A stretch of DNA of 7,601 bases from Sedimentisphaerales bacterium (lineage in GTDB: Bacteria > Planctomycetota > Phycisphaerae > Sedimentisphaerales > SM23-30): positions 1-7,601 of the forward strand of contig DAOWIP010000158.1 in NCBI GenBank assembly GCA_030640865.1, given 5' to 3'. This document shows positions 1-5,372 of the stretch, in pieces. Numbering within the stretch: position 1 is the first letter of the stretch; each line of letters starts with the position of its first letter. A program made the translations under genes and the position numbers. The notes beneath the pieces are model-generated. The model ran no database searches and was not told the DNA's origin. It saw only the letters and a list, made by a program, of their open reading frames with translations.

Positions 1-305
1 CTTGCCACATAACGATTCAACGCTATCAGCAATAAAGTACGAAATTTCCCCCTGGTTTGGTCCGCACGCTCAATCAGATCGCGACCCAGCAGGATTTCGG
101 CAAAAAATCCCTGTGTCAATTCTTTAGCCGTTTCGTTGTCAAACCCTTTGCGTCGCAGGTAAAAATAGAGGGGCTTCCAGTACCGCGTCGATATCTCCTG
201 CCGCATTTTCTCCCGTAGAGACGAATCCAGTATCATTGTCCAGGCAGTCTGCGGAAACTGTATATTCTCCCCGCCTATCGCGGTCTTGTCATTACACTCG
301 GACAT
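1..305 (-). CDS. ECF-like RNA polymerase sigma factor, N-terminal part (runs off left edge)
   Basis: Reading the minus strand from the ATG at 305-303 gives 101 codons without a stop up to the window edge. The protein begins MSECNDKTAIGGEN and continues with TAWTMILDSS, then RYWKPLYFYLRRKGF, then KELTQGFFAEILLGRDLIER, then KFRTLLLIALNRYVA. This order (W.xIL, YW.PLY.YLRR.G, LTQxFF, RGKFRT.LL.AL) is the region 1-2 signature of the ECF-like sigma-70 proteins that are numerous in planctomycetes, which bind core RNA polymerase and promoter -10 DNA in the cytoplasm. Typical members are about 180-200 residues, so roughly half is present and region 4 lies outside. A weak SD (AGG, 315-317 on the plus strand) precedes the ATG, and a good promoter lies at 398-426. 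In this lineage such genes often sit beside Ser/Thr kinases; here a kinase-type tail fragment lies upstream on the other strand. The family call is confident, but the regulon is unknown. Confidence 0.85.
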   Translation of the reverse strand, partial: MSECNDKTAIGGENIQFPQTAWTMILDSSLREKMRQEISTRYWKPLYFYLRRKGFDNETAKELTQGFFAEILLGRDLIERADQTRGKFRTLLLIALNRYVA

Positions 306-397
306 CCAAAGATACCTAAAAACCACGCAAAATCTTATATGACCAAAAGTTATGGACTTGGGCTAACCCGTCAACCGCCCCTCCATGGGCAAAACGT

Positions 398-426
398 ATT
401 TTATCAGGAACACCTCTGTGACACAA
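398..426 (-). promoter_or_regulatory. Extended -10 promoter for the sigma factor gene
   Basis: On the minus strand TTGTGT (426-421) is followed after exactly 17 bases by TAAAAT (403-398). TGA directly before the -10 gives an extended TGn-type -10. A start site near 391 would leave a leader of about 85 nt before the sigma factor ATG. Spacing and extended -10 are seen directly; activity is inferred. Confidence 0.6.
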
Positions 427-440
427 GGAAAAACCACCCA

Positions 441-505
441 GCAGATTTTTTTGGTTTTTTGCAGATTTTTCCCATTTTCTGCGCAAGATTCCAAGCATTC
501 TTGCG
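441..505 (-). promoter_or_regulatory. Phased A-tracts and inverted repeat upstream of the sigma promoter
   Basis: On the minus strand, just upstream of the -35 box, three A-tracts lie about 10 bp apart (around 445-451, 455-460 and 466-470). They are framed by a direct repeat of GCAGATTTTT (plus-strand 441-450 and 461-470). Such phasing predicts a bent UP-element-like region. Further upstream CGCAAGA (482-488) and TCTTGCG (499-505) form a perfect 7-bp inverted repeat with a 10-base centre, a possible operator. The sequence pattern is clear; the regulatory role is an inference. Confidence 0.4.
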
Positions 506-514
506 AATATACGT

Positions 515-745
515 GTGGCAGTGGAGGACCTGGATAAATCGCAGAAAGACGGAGGCAACAGTTGGCAGTGGTTCTTTCTGGCTATGGCCCACTGGCAACT
601 TGGCGAGAAAGACGAGGCACGCCAGTGGTACGACCAAGCTGTCGAGTGGATGGAGCAAAAGCAACCGGACAATGACGAGCTTCGCCGTTTTCGCGTCGAA
701 GCGGCCGAACTTTTGGGCATCTCTGAACAGCCAAATGGAAAGTAG
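515..745 (+). pseudogene. C-terminal TPR tail of a planctomycete-type Ser/Thr kinase, 5'-truncated
   Basis: The frame opening at GTG 515 reads 76 residues, including WQWFFLAMAHWQLGEKDEA, then RQWYDQAVEWMEQKQP, then ELRRFRVEAAELLGI, and stops at 743-745. This matches the last TPR unit and closing helix that end many planctomycetal Ser/Thr protein kinases and related TPR/WD proteins. No kinase domain, no earlier TPR units and no Shine-Dalgarno lie upstream. The same frame stays open back to a TGA at 419-421, but that part is A/T-tract DNA giving an unconvincing F-rich peptide, so homology appears to begin near 515-525. I infer a remnant left after a deletion or partial duplication, joined to the upstream region of the sigma factor gene. 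A free-standing 76-residue TPR protein is possible but less likely. Confidence 0.6.
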
Positions 746-769
746 GTGGTGCTTGGGGAGAACGAGTAA

Positions 770-802
770 GGAATATCGAATAACGAATTTCGAATATTGA
801 AC
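770..802. repeat. AT-rich quasi-palindromic intergenic repeat-like element
   Basis: The stretch beginning GGAATATCGAATAACG and ending TTTCGAATATTGAAC alternates GAATA/TTCGA words and is nearly self-complementary: AATATCGAA against TTCGAATATT, with one bulged base. It resembles dispersed 'GAATATCGAATAACGAA' intergenic repeats that I recall from environmental genomes, though that recollection is not verified here. It has no coding potential. Confidence 0.4.
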
Positions 803-812
803 GATGAAGTAG

Positions 813-855
813 ATTCCTGCTCCGTCTAAAGCCGGATCTTCGATTTCGCAGGAAT
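813..855. repeat. REP/MITE-like inverted repeat (ATTCCTGC...GCAGGAAT)
   Basis: ATTCCTGC (813-820) and GCAGGAAT (848-855) are perfect 8-bp inverted arms, with a smaller TCCG/CGGA pair (821-824, 833-836) nested inside. The motif resembles widespread 'ATTCCTGC-GCAGGAATGA' extragenic palindromes. It could also terminate transcription arriving from the kinase-tail fragment, but no T-run follows. Confidence 0.45.
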
Positions 856-990
856 GACAGAAAAAAGTGGCCGGTGAGTCGATTACCGTCAAGCAAGTAC
901 TCACCGGCCGGGCCTGACCCAGGCGGCAGGTTTGCGCGCCTGAGCAGAAGGCATTATTATTATACCGCAAACCAAAAATGAAAACAAGTT

Positions 991-1079
991 AGGAGGTAGT
1001 GCCTATGGGAAAAACGTTGTACCCAGCCAAAGGAGTGAGGAGCTTTGGCTACGGGCGGAGTCGCCCGCGCCACGTATAG
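991..1079 (+). CDS. Leader mini-ORF A, 24 residues (MGKTLYP...), SD included
   Basis: AGGAGG at 991-996 lies eight bases before ATG 1005, the strongest Shine-Dalgarno in the window. The frame encodes MGKTLYPAKGVRSFGYGRSR followed by PRHV and ends at TAG 1077-1079, 27 bases before the subtilase ATG. The peptide is short, basic and has no membrane segment. The first ten codons are nearly identical in copy B (4020), with one change (A8 to T). Beyond that the DNA still aligns but in a shifted frame, so only the N-terminus is conserved as protein. It could be a leader peptide coupling translation to the subtilase, or the conservation could reflect RNA structure only. I do not recognise a family. 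Confidence 0.4.
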
Positions 1080-1093
1080 TAAAACCTTTTTTT

Positions 1094-1098
1094 AGGAG
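1094..1098 (+). promoter_or_regulatory. Ribosome binding site of the subtilase gene
   Basis: AGGAG at 1094-1098, after a run of seven T, lies eight bases before ATG 1107 and supports that start. The same TTTTTTAGGAGAATTA context is kept in copy B before the dead start at 4142. Confidence 0.8.
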
Positions 1099-1106
1099 AA
1101 TTAAAA

Positions 1107-3818
1107 ATGTTCTGGAACAAGCAAACAAAATGGAAAATTACTATCCTATTGATGGCAGTGGCGCTGGCCAGCGCAGCGCATGCCGAACTCGCCATGAGGC
1201 AAGACAGGGAAAACAGCGAGAATATGGCGGTCGCGGGTGAACTGGGGAGGAACGCAGACCAAGCTTCGGCGGCCAGCCCTGAGTTTGTACCTGGCGAGGT
1301 TTTGGTGGCCTTCTGGCCCGGCGTGGGACGCAATCGAGCCGAGGCTATCCACAGGAGTCTGGGGGCCACAAAGATCAAGGTTTTCTCGCAGATCGGCGTC
1401 CACCACTGGCGGCTTCCGCCCGGGCTGGGAGTTGCACAGGCTGTCCAGGTTCTCTCGCGCAATCCCAACGTCCGGTTCGCTGAGGCCAACTACATCCTGC
1501 ACATCGACCCCAATGACCCCCGCATGGGCGATCTTTGGGGTCTTCACAACATTGGCCAGACCGGTGGGCTCCCGGATGCAGATATTGATGCGCCCGAGGC
1601 GTGGGACATCCAGACAGGCTCACCCGACATCGTTGTCGCCGTGATTGATACGGGAATCGACTACCTGCATGAAGATCTTGCGGCCAACCTCTGGGTCAAC
1701 CAGGCGGAATGGGATGGAACCACTGGGGTTGATGACGATGGTAACGGCTTCATCGATGATGTTATGGGCTGGGATTTCGTCAACGAAGACAACGATCCTA
1801 TGGACGACAACGGCCACGGGTCCCATACGGCAGGAACCATCGGGGCCGTGGGGGACAACGAGATCGGAGTGACAGGTGTGAACTGGATGGTGCAACTCAT
1901 GCCGGTGAAGTGTTTCAACTCCGGGGGATCAGGGGCCACCGACGACATCATCGAAGCGATCCTCTATGCCGCTTCCTTTGAGGATGGCGGCAACAAGATC
2001 GTGCGTATTACCAACAACAGTTGGGGTGGTGGACGGCGATCCAAGGCAATGCAGGATGCCATATCGAGTTCAGGTGCCCTGTTCGTGGCCTCGGCGGGAA
2101 ACAGCGCGAGCAGCAAAAAGCAGTATCCGGCGGGATACGACCTCGACAACATCATTTCCGTAGCGGCCACGGACCACAACGATGAGTTGGCGTCGTTCTC
2201 CAACTTTGGCTCTGGTTGGGTGGACCTCGCTGCCCCGGGTGTCGATATTCTGTCAACCACTCTCGGTAACAAATACAGCCTCAAAAGCGGCACTTCGATG
2301 GCGGCGCCCCATGTCGCCGGGGTGGCGGCCCTGATTATGGCGCAATCCCCCGACTGGTACAACGACGAGATAAAGACACAGATTATTGCCACTGTTGATG
2401 CTCTACCCTCGCTGGAGGGAAAGGTAGTGAGCGGCGGTTGCCTGAACGCCCGGAGTGCCCTGGGTGGGAGTGAAGGCCCGCCTGACATTGTTGCACCAGC
2501 AGCGGTCATCAATCTTGCTGTTGATGACACAGCGACCACGTTCGATACTGTCACCCTGACCTGGACCGCAACGGGAGATGATGGATACAGCGGAACCGCC
2601 TATCTCTACGATGTGCGCTACTCCACGAGTGCAATCAGCACCGATGCGGATTTTGACAGTGCTACATCCGTACAAGGCGAGCCGCTTCCGCAAGTTTCCG
2701 GTTCTTTTGAAACCTTCACGGTAACCGGTTTGTCCGGGGAGACGACATATTACCTGGCCCTGAAGGTGGCTGATGAAGCGGGTAACTTATCCTACCTCTC
2801 GAATGTAGTATTTGAAACCACGCTTCCTGCACCATCCGGGGTATGGCAGATAGAGACCGTCGCTAGTGAGGGGGACGTTGGCTTCTATAATGATCTTGCG
2901 TATGATCTGTCTGGCAATCCGTCGATCGCTTACAGTGATGATACCAACGGACTCGTGAAGTTCGCCCATTGGAACGGAACCTCGTGGGACATCGAGATCG
3001 TGGGCGGCATCTCCAATGGTAATGTAGGAATTAGCCTTGCGTACGATGATTTCGGCAATCCGAGTATGAGTTACATAGAGAGAGGCGATTTGATGTTTGC
3101 TCGCTGGAACGGATCTTCCTGGGAAATCGAAGAAGTCGACAGGCGCTTGACTAGCAGGAGTGATGCCTCCCTCGCTTATGATCCTTCCGACCGGAATCCA
3201 TCCATCAGTTATCGCGTGAGTTCCAAAGGAGACATTGATATGATGTTTGCCCACTGGAACGGGACTTCGTGGGATATTGAGTGCGTCCAAGCCGGGGGAG
3301 AGCACGGCCAAATATCCCTGGCCTACGATCCCTGCGACAAGCCCGCCATTGCTTACGGAGGAAAGTTCGCCCATTGGAACGAAACCTCGTGGGTCATCGA
3401 AACCTTGGAGACGAGTGACGTATATTCCACCAGCTTGGCCTACGACCCGACAGGACGTCCAACCATCGTTAACCGGGTGGGTACTATTATACGGTTTACC
3501 TGGTGGAACGGAATATCTTGGGGAATCCAGACGGTTGATAGCGGGACCAATTGTTCGCATGCGTTTAATTCTGCCGGTATCCCGTTTATCAGCTACTATG
3601 ATTACAGTGGTGTGCCGAATGTCTTAAAGGTCGCCCGAGGGATTTGGGACGATGTTAACGAGACCTGGCTATGGGATATCGAAATCGTGGAGACTGTTGA
3701 TCTTGCTAATGACATATCCATCGCTTTCGACACCACAGGAAGCCCTTCAGTCAGTTACGGAGACTTTTCGTACGATGGAGGAGTATGGTTCAGGGACCTC
3801 AAGTTTGCTAGAAAGTAG
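1107..3818 (+). CDS. Secreted S8 subtilisin-like protease with Fn3 and propeller-like repeats
   Basis: This is a complete 903-residue exported serine protease. Residues 1-26 are a signal peptide (KWK, ITILLMAVALASA, cleavage after AHA). Residues 59-134 resemble a fervidolysin-type propeptide (FVPGEVLVAF...VRFAEANYILHID). The S8 domain (about 140-455) has the full triad: D181 in VIDTGID, H237 in NGHGSH, S397 in SGTSMAAPH, with oxyanion N332 in ASAGN. A D-rich loop, VDDDGNGFIDD, is typical of this branch. Residues 463-572 form an Fn3-like domain (VTLTWTATGDDG, YYLALKVADEAGN). Residues 578-903 hold seven repeats of the form SLAYD.sGnPsISY..LmFAHWNGTSWdIEtV, starting near 595, 642, 687, 736, 775, 817 and 870. 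The lone WQIETV strand at 580 and the final DLKFARK suggest a closed seven-bladed propeller. SD AGGAG is 8 bases before the ATG; the stop is a tandem TAG TAA. No dockerin, PEP-CTERM or anchor is visible, so it is probably released extracellularly. The substrate is unknown. Confidence 0.93.
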   Translation: MFWNKQTKWKITILLMAVALASAAHAELAMRQDRENSENMAVAGELGRNADQASAASPEFVPGEVLVAFWPGVGRNRAEAIHRSLGATKIKVFSQIGVHHWRLPPGLGVAQAVQVLSRNPNVRFAEANYILHIDPNDPRMGDLWGLHNIGQTGGLPDADIDAPEAWDIQTGSPDIVVAVIDTGIDYLHEDLAANLWVNQAEWDGTTGVDDDGNGFIDDVMGWDFVNEDNDPMDDNGHGSHTAGTIGAVGDNEIGVTGVNWMVQLMPVKCFNSGGSGATDDIIEAILYAASFEDGGNKIVRITNNSWGGGRRSKAMQDAISSSGALFVASAGNSASSKKQYPAGYDLDNIISVAATDHNDELASFSNFGSGWVDLAAPGVDILSTTLGNKYSLKSGTSMAAPHVAGVAALIMAQSPDWYNDEIKTQIIATVDALPSLEGKVVSGGCLNARSALGGSEGPPDIVAPAAVINLAVDDTATTFDTVTLTWTATGDDGYSGTAYLYDVRYSTSAISTDADFDSATSVQGEPLPQVSGSFETFTVTGLSGETTYYLALKVADEAGNLSYLSNVVFETTLPAPSGVWQIETVASEGDVGFYNDLAYDLSGNPSIAYSDDTNGLVKFAHWNGTSWDIEIVGGISNGNVGISLAYDDFGNPSMSYIERGDLMFARWNGSSWEIEEVDRRLTSRSDASLAYDPSDRNPSISYRVSSKGDIDMMFAHWNGTSWDIECVQAGGEHGQISLAYDPCDKPAIAYGGKFAHWNETSWVIETLETSDVYSTSLAYDPTGRPTIVNRVGTIIRFTWWNGISWGIQTVDSGTNCSHAFNSAGIPFISYYDYSGVPNVLKVARGIWDDVNETWLWDIEIVETVDLANDISIAFDTTGSPSVSYGDFSYDGGVWFRDLKFARK

Positions 3819-3879
3819 TAACCATAGTTGTCGATTGCAGATCCCGCCGCGGTGCGAGGCCTGTATGTGAATAGAAACA

Positions 3880-4141
3880 GGTGGCCGGTGAGTTAGTTCG
3901 GCCAAACCAGACTGCTCACCGGTCGGGCCTAACCCAGGCGGCTGGTTTGCGCGCCTGAGTCAAGGTTATTGTAATTATACCGCAAACCAAAAACCAAAAC
4001 AAGTCAGGAGGTAGTGCCTATGGGAAAAACGTTGTACCCAACCAAAGGGACTGAATTTGGACTAAGAGATTGGGAAGTTTTGGCTGAGGGCGGTGGTCAC
4101 CCAGGCCATGTGAATTAGAACCTTTTTTAGGAGAATTACAA
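3880..4141 (+). ncRNA. Structured 5' leader, copy B, in front of a dead gene
   Basis: This is the second copy of the leader at 867-1106. P1 is kept as GGCCGGTGAG (3883-3892) with CTCACCGGTC (3915-3924): one G-C pair has become a G-U wobble, while the loop differs completely in sequence and length (22 against 19 nt). P2 arms are 3935-3940 and 3952-3957; P3 arms are 3944-3951 and 3981-3988, both identical to copy A. The block 3977-4048 differs from copy A at four of 72 positions. The P4 equivalent (4040-4047 with 4078-4085) keeps most pairs, with an A.C mismatch. Between P4 arms the sequence is longer and diverged. The competing internal promoter would be TTGCGC (3947-3952), 17 bases, TGTAAT (3970-3975). 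Confidence 0.5.
4006..4118 (+). CDS. Leader mini-ORF B, 32 residues (MGKTLYP...), SD included
   Basis: AGGAGG (4006-4011) again lies eight bases before an ATG (4020). The frame reads MGKTLYPTKGTEFGLRDWEV followed by LAEGGGHPGHVN and stops at TAG 4116-4118, 23 bases before the position of the lost downstream start. Residues 1-10 match mini-ORF A except T8; the rest differs because of indels that change the frame relative to the aligned DNA. The ORF stays open even though the downstream gene is dead. Its reality as a peptide is uncertain for the same reasons as copy A. Confidence 0.35.
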
Positions 4142-4303
4142 ATATTAACGAATAAAAAAACAAAACTGAATATTTTTATCCTGTTAAGGGAAGGCTGCCG
4201 CCCACCCTACTGGTGCGACGACGCCGACATGAATAAGGACGGTGTGGTGAACATGATTGATTTTACGCTACTCGATAGTTGTTGTGTCGAGGTGATCAAA
4301 TAA
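4142..4303 (+). pseudogene. Collapsed dockerin-type secreted protein gene (start lost, middle deleted)
   Basis: Aligned with the subtilase start, the expected ATG is ATA here (4142-4144). The frame then reads LTNKKTKLNIFILL, equivalent to the subtilase's signal-peptide N-terminus (NKQTKWKITILL). Without any cleavage region it jumps to REGCRPPYWCDDADMNKDGV and VNMIDFTLLDSCC, ending VEVIK at TAA 4301-4303. DMNKDGVVNMID fits the dockerin type I / EF-hand-like calcium loop (DxNxDGxxNxxD) that planctomycetes place at the C-terminus of secreted proteins. The frame runs through without a stop, so an in-frame internal deletion appears to have removed the whole mature domain, leaving 53 codons. Only one of the usual two dockerin repeats is present. 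No start codon serves it, so it is probably not translated. Confidence 0.7.
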
Positions 4304-4388
4304 CCAACAGACGGCGAATATTAACTCGCTGACAGGAGAATAGCAGATTTCGGGTGCTTGGGGATGAGGACATGCAAACCCATTCTCC

Positions 4389-4429
4389 GACCAAAGGGCT
4401 GTGGGTACTCTGCTTACAGCCCTTTGGTC
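4389..4429. terminator. Perfect 14-bp hairpin downstream of the dockerin remnant
   Basis: GACCAAAGGGCTGT (4389-4402) and ACAGCCCTTTGGTC (4416-4429) pair perfectly around a 13-nt loop. It lies 85 bases after the dockerin stop and before the recombinase promoter, the right place for a terminator. No T-run follows on either strand, so it is not a classic intrinsic terminator; it may act with another factor or protect a 3' end. Confidence 0.5.
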
Positions 4430-4496
4430 ATGTTAGAGCACTCGCGCGACAAATTTTGACCCAAGAGCGATAAACAAAGGGATGCAAACAATATTG

Positions 4497-4526
4497 TTGG
4501 TATTTTGAACTTTTTGATGCTAAAAT
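4497..4526 (+). promoter_or_regulatory. Extended -10 promoter for the recombinase
   Basis: TTGGTA (4497-4502), 18 bases, TAAAAT (4521-4526), with TGC directly before the -10 as an extended element. It has the same style as the sigma factor promoter (TGATAAAAT). It sits about 60 bases before the recombinase ATG at 4588. Confidence 0.5.
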
Positions 4527-4533
4527 AAGCAAC

Positions 4534-4548
4534 GAGCTAATCCGAGCC
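4534..4548 (+). repeat. Left arm of 15-bp inverted repeat flanking the recombinase remnant
   Basis: GAGCTAATCCGAGCC here is the exact reverse complement of GGCTCGGATTAGCTC at 5373-5387. The two arms enclose the whole recombinase pseudogene. Flanking bases show no clear further match. They could be element ends or recombinase-related sites. Confidence 0.45.
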
Positions 4549-4587
4549 TGTGCCGGCATTGGGAAAAAAGAAAGGCGGTGATGCTTT

Positions 4588-5157
4588 ATGAAAAAACTGG
4601 TAAGGCTTTGGAAAAGGCCCACATCAGATGGGTAGAAGTACACGTACTATCTGGTCTATTACAATACAGATGGCCGTGGGAAACAGAAGGCGATGGGCCA
4701 TACTGACAAACGCAAGACCAAAAAACAGTGTGCTCAACTGGCAAGGGAGTTACGGATGAAACAAACTGAAGGCTATCCTTACGTCTTTGTTCCTGCTTAC
4801 CGTTATGAGCAAATTCAAAGACTCCGGCAACAGGGCAAGTGGACTGAGCGTAGAGGCCTTTGCCCGGTGAGTAATTTCCGGTATCAGTTCAGAGTCATCA
4901 TGGCGAAAGCTGGGATTGAAAAAGGTGAATTCCACGATCTCAGGCGCACTTGTTTGTCCAACTGGTTAGCTAACGGGCTCAGTGAGTTTGATGTTATGAC
5001 CATGGCGGGACACGTCTCGTTTGAAACCACAAGACGTTTTTATTTGGCAGTCCGCAGAAACCTTTTAGACTGTGCCAGGAAGGCAAGTTCTTTAGCGTTA
5101 AAGTCAATCTCTGTTGAAAAACTGTTGCAGGTGCGTACTGAAACCCAAAACAGATAG
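4588..5157 (+). pseudogene. Decayed tyrosine recombinase/integrase (amber codon and internal deletion)
   Basis: From ATG 4588 the frame reads MKKLVRLWKRPTSDG, then an in-frame TAG at 4633-4635, then KYTYYLVYYNTDGRGKQKAM and GHTDKRKTKKQCAQLAREL: the arm-type N-terminal domain of a phage-type integrase. After RMKQTEG (around 4756-4776) it passes directly to YPYVFVPAYRYEQIQRLRQQ, the second half of the catalytic domain. The core-binding domain and the box I arginine are missing. Box II remains: HDLRR (H at 4933), GHVSFETTRRFY (H at 5011) with nucleophile Tyr TAT 5041-5043. The family usually has about 350-400 residues; about 190 codons remain. The frame after the amber is otherwise open to TAG 5155. 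Two independent lesions make it inactive for strand exchange. SD-like AAAGGCGGTG precedes the ATG. The nearest intact ATG after the amber is 4693. Confidence 0.85.
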
Positions 5158-5197
5158 CCCTGCAATCTGTAAGTGTTTTAGAGATTAGTAGTTACAA

Positions 5198-5225
5198 GAC
5201 TGCTGACGCAGGTCTCAAATTTTTT
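5198..5225 (+). terminator. Weak terminator-like hairpin after the recombinase
   Basis: GACTGC (5198-5203) pairs with GCAGGTC (5208-5214) with one bulged base around TGAC, followed after five bases by six T (5220-5225). The position after the recombinase stop fits an intrinsic terminator, but the stem is short. Confidence 0.4.
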
Positions 5226-5372
5226 GTATCAGGCTCTTCAACCCGACACGTGCAGCTTGAGCAGGTTGTTGCAAAATGATAACTGTTTATTAAATAATGC
5301 TTTACGATGCTAAACGAAATGTGATAAAACCTTAAAAACGGGCTGAATGACAGGCACTGTTGCAAGTCGAAT

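Larger units (their letters stand above)
867..1106 (+). ncRNA. Structured 5' leader, copy A (candidate cis-regulatory RNA)
   Basis: This leader precedes the subtilase gene and recurs at 3880-4141. P1: GGCCGGTGAGT (869-879) with ACTCACCGGCC (899-909), perfect 11 bp, 19-nt loop. P2: CAGGCG (920-925) with CGCCTG (937-942). P3: GGTTTGCG (929-936), inside the P2 loop, with CGCAAACC (966-973), perfect 8 bp, so P2 and P3 together form an H-type pseudoknot. P4: AGCCAAAG (1025-1032) with CTTTGGCT (1043-1050). P5: CGGGCG/CGCCCG around GAGT (1052-1067). A mini-ORF with AGGAGG lies at 1005-1079. The block 962-1033 matches copy B in 68 of 72 bases. An alternative reading is a promoter inside it: TTGCGC (932-937), 17 bases, TATTAT (955-960). 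In that case P3 would not exist in the RNA. I recognise no known riboswitch class. Confidence 0.5.

Noticed and set aside
515..745. Intact small TPR protein
   Set aside because: No SD before GTG 515 and it starts in mid-repeat compared with the full kinase tails I know; a remnant is the simpler reading, though not proven.
339..800. 153-codon plus-strand frame over the kinase-tail fragment
   Set aside because: It overlaps 515-745 in another frame; the TPR tail frame has clear family similarity while this one does not.
404..970. 188-codon minus-strand frame and shorter neighbours
   Set aside because: Runs through intergenic palindromes and opposite the TPR tail; no domain, and it crosses the sigma promoter.
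1052..1093. Intrinsic terminator or attenuator formed by the P5 hairpin and the T7 run
   Set aside because: The T-run begins about 20 bases after the stem, too far for a classic terminator; the hairpin is also poorly kept in copy B.
867..1106. A known c-di-GMP (GEMM) riboswitch
   Set aside because: Scattered words such as GCAAACC and GGTAG recall GEMM, but their order and the surrounding stems do not fit the class I or II consensus as I know it.
2787..3560. 257-codon open frame on the minus strand inside the subtilase gene
   Set aside because: It lies opposite the propeller repeats and its openness follows from their repeated codon pattern; no SD, no recognisable domain.
2961..3700. CRISPR-like or noncoding repeats
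   Set aside because: The spaced repeats encode the FAHWNGTSW blade motif in one frame; unit lengths vary and they are protein repeats.
4428..4643. 71-codon minus-strand frame
   Set aside because: Covers the recombinase promoter and start; composition unconvincing and no SD.
5266..5345. Promoter and short ORF (MLYDAKRNVIKP) downstream of the recombinase
   Set aside because: TTGCAA/TAAATA and TGATAAAAC look promoter-like in an AT-rich stretch, but nothing credible lies downstream and the ORF is 12 codons without a good SD.
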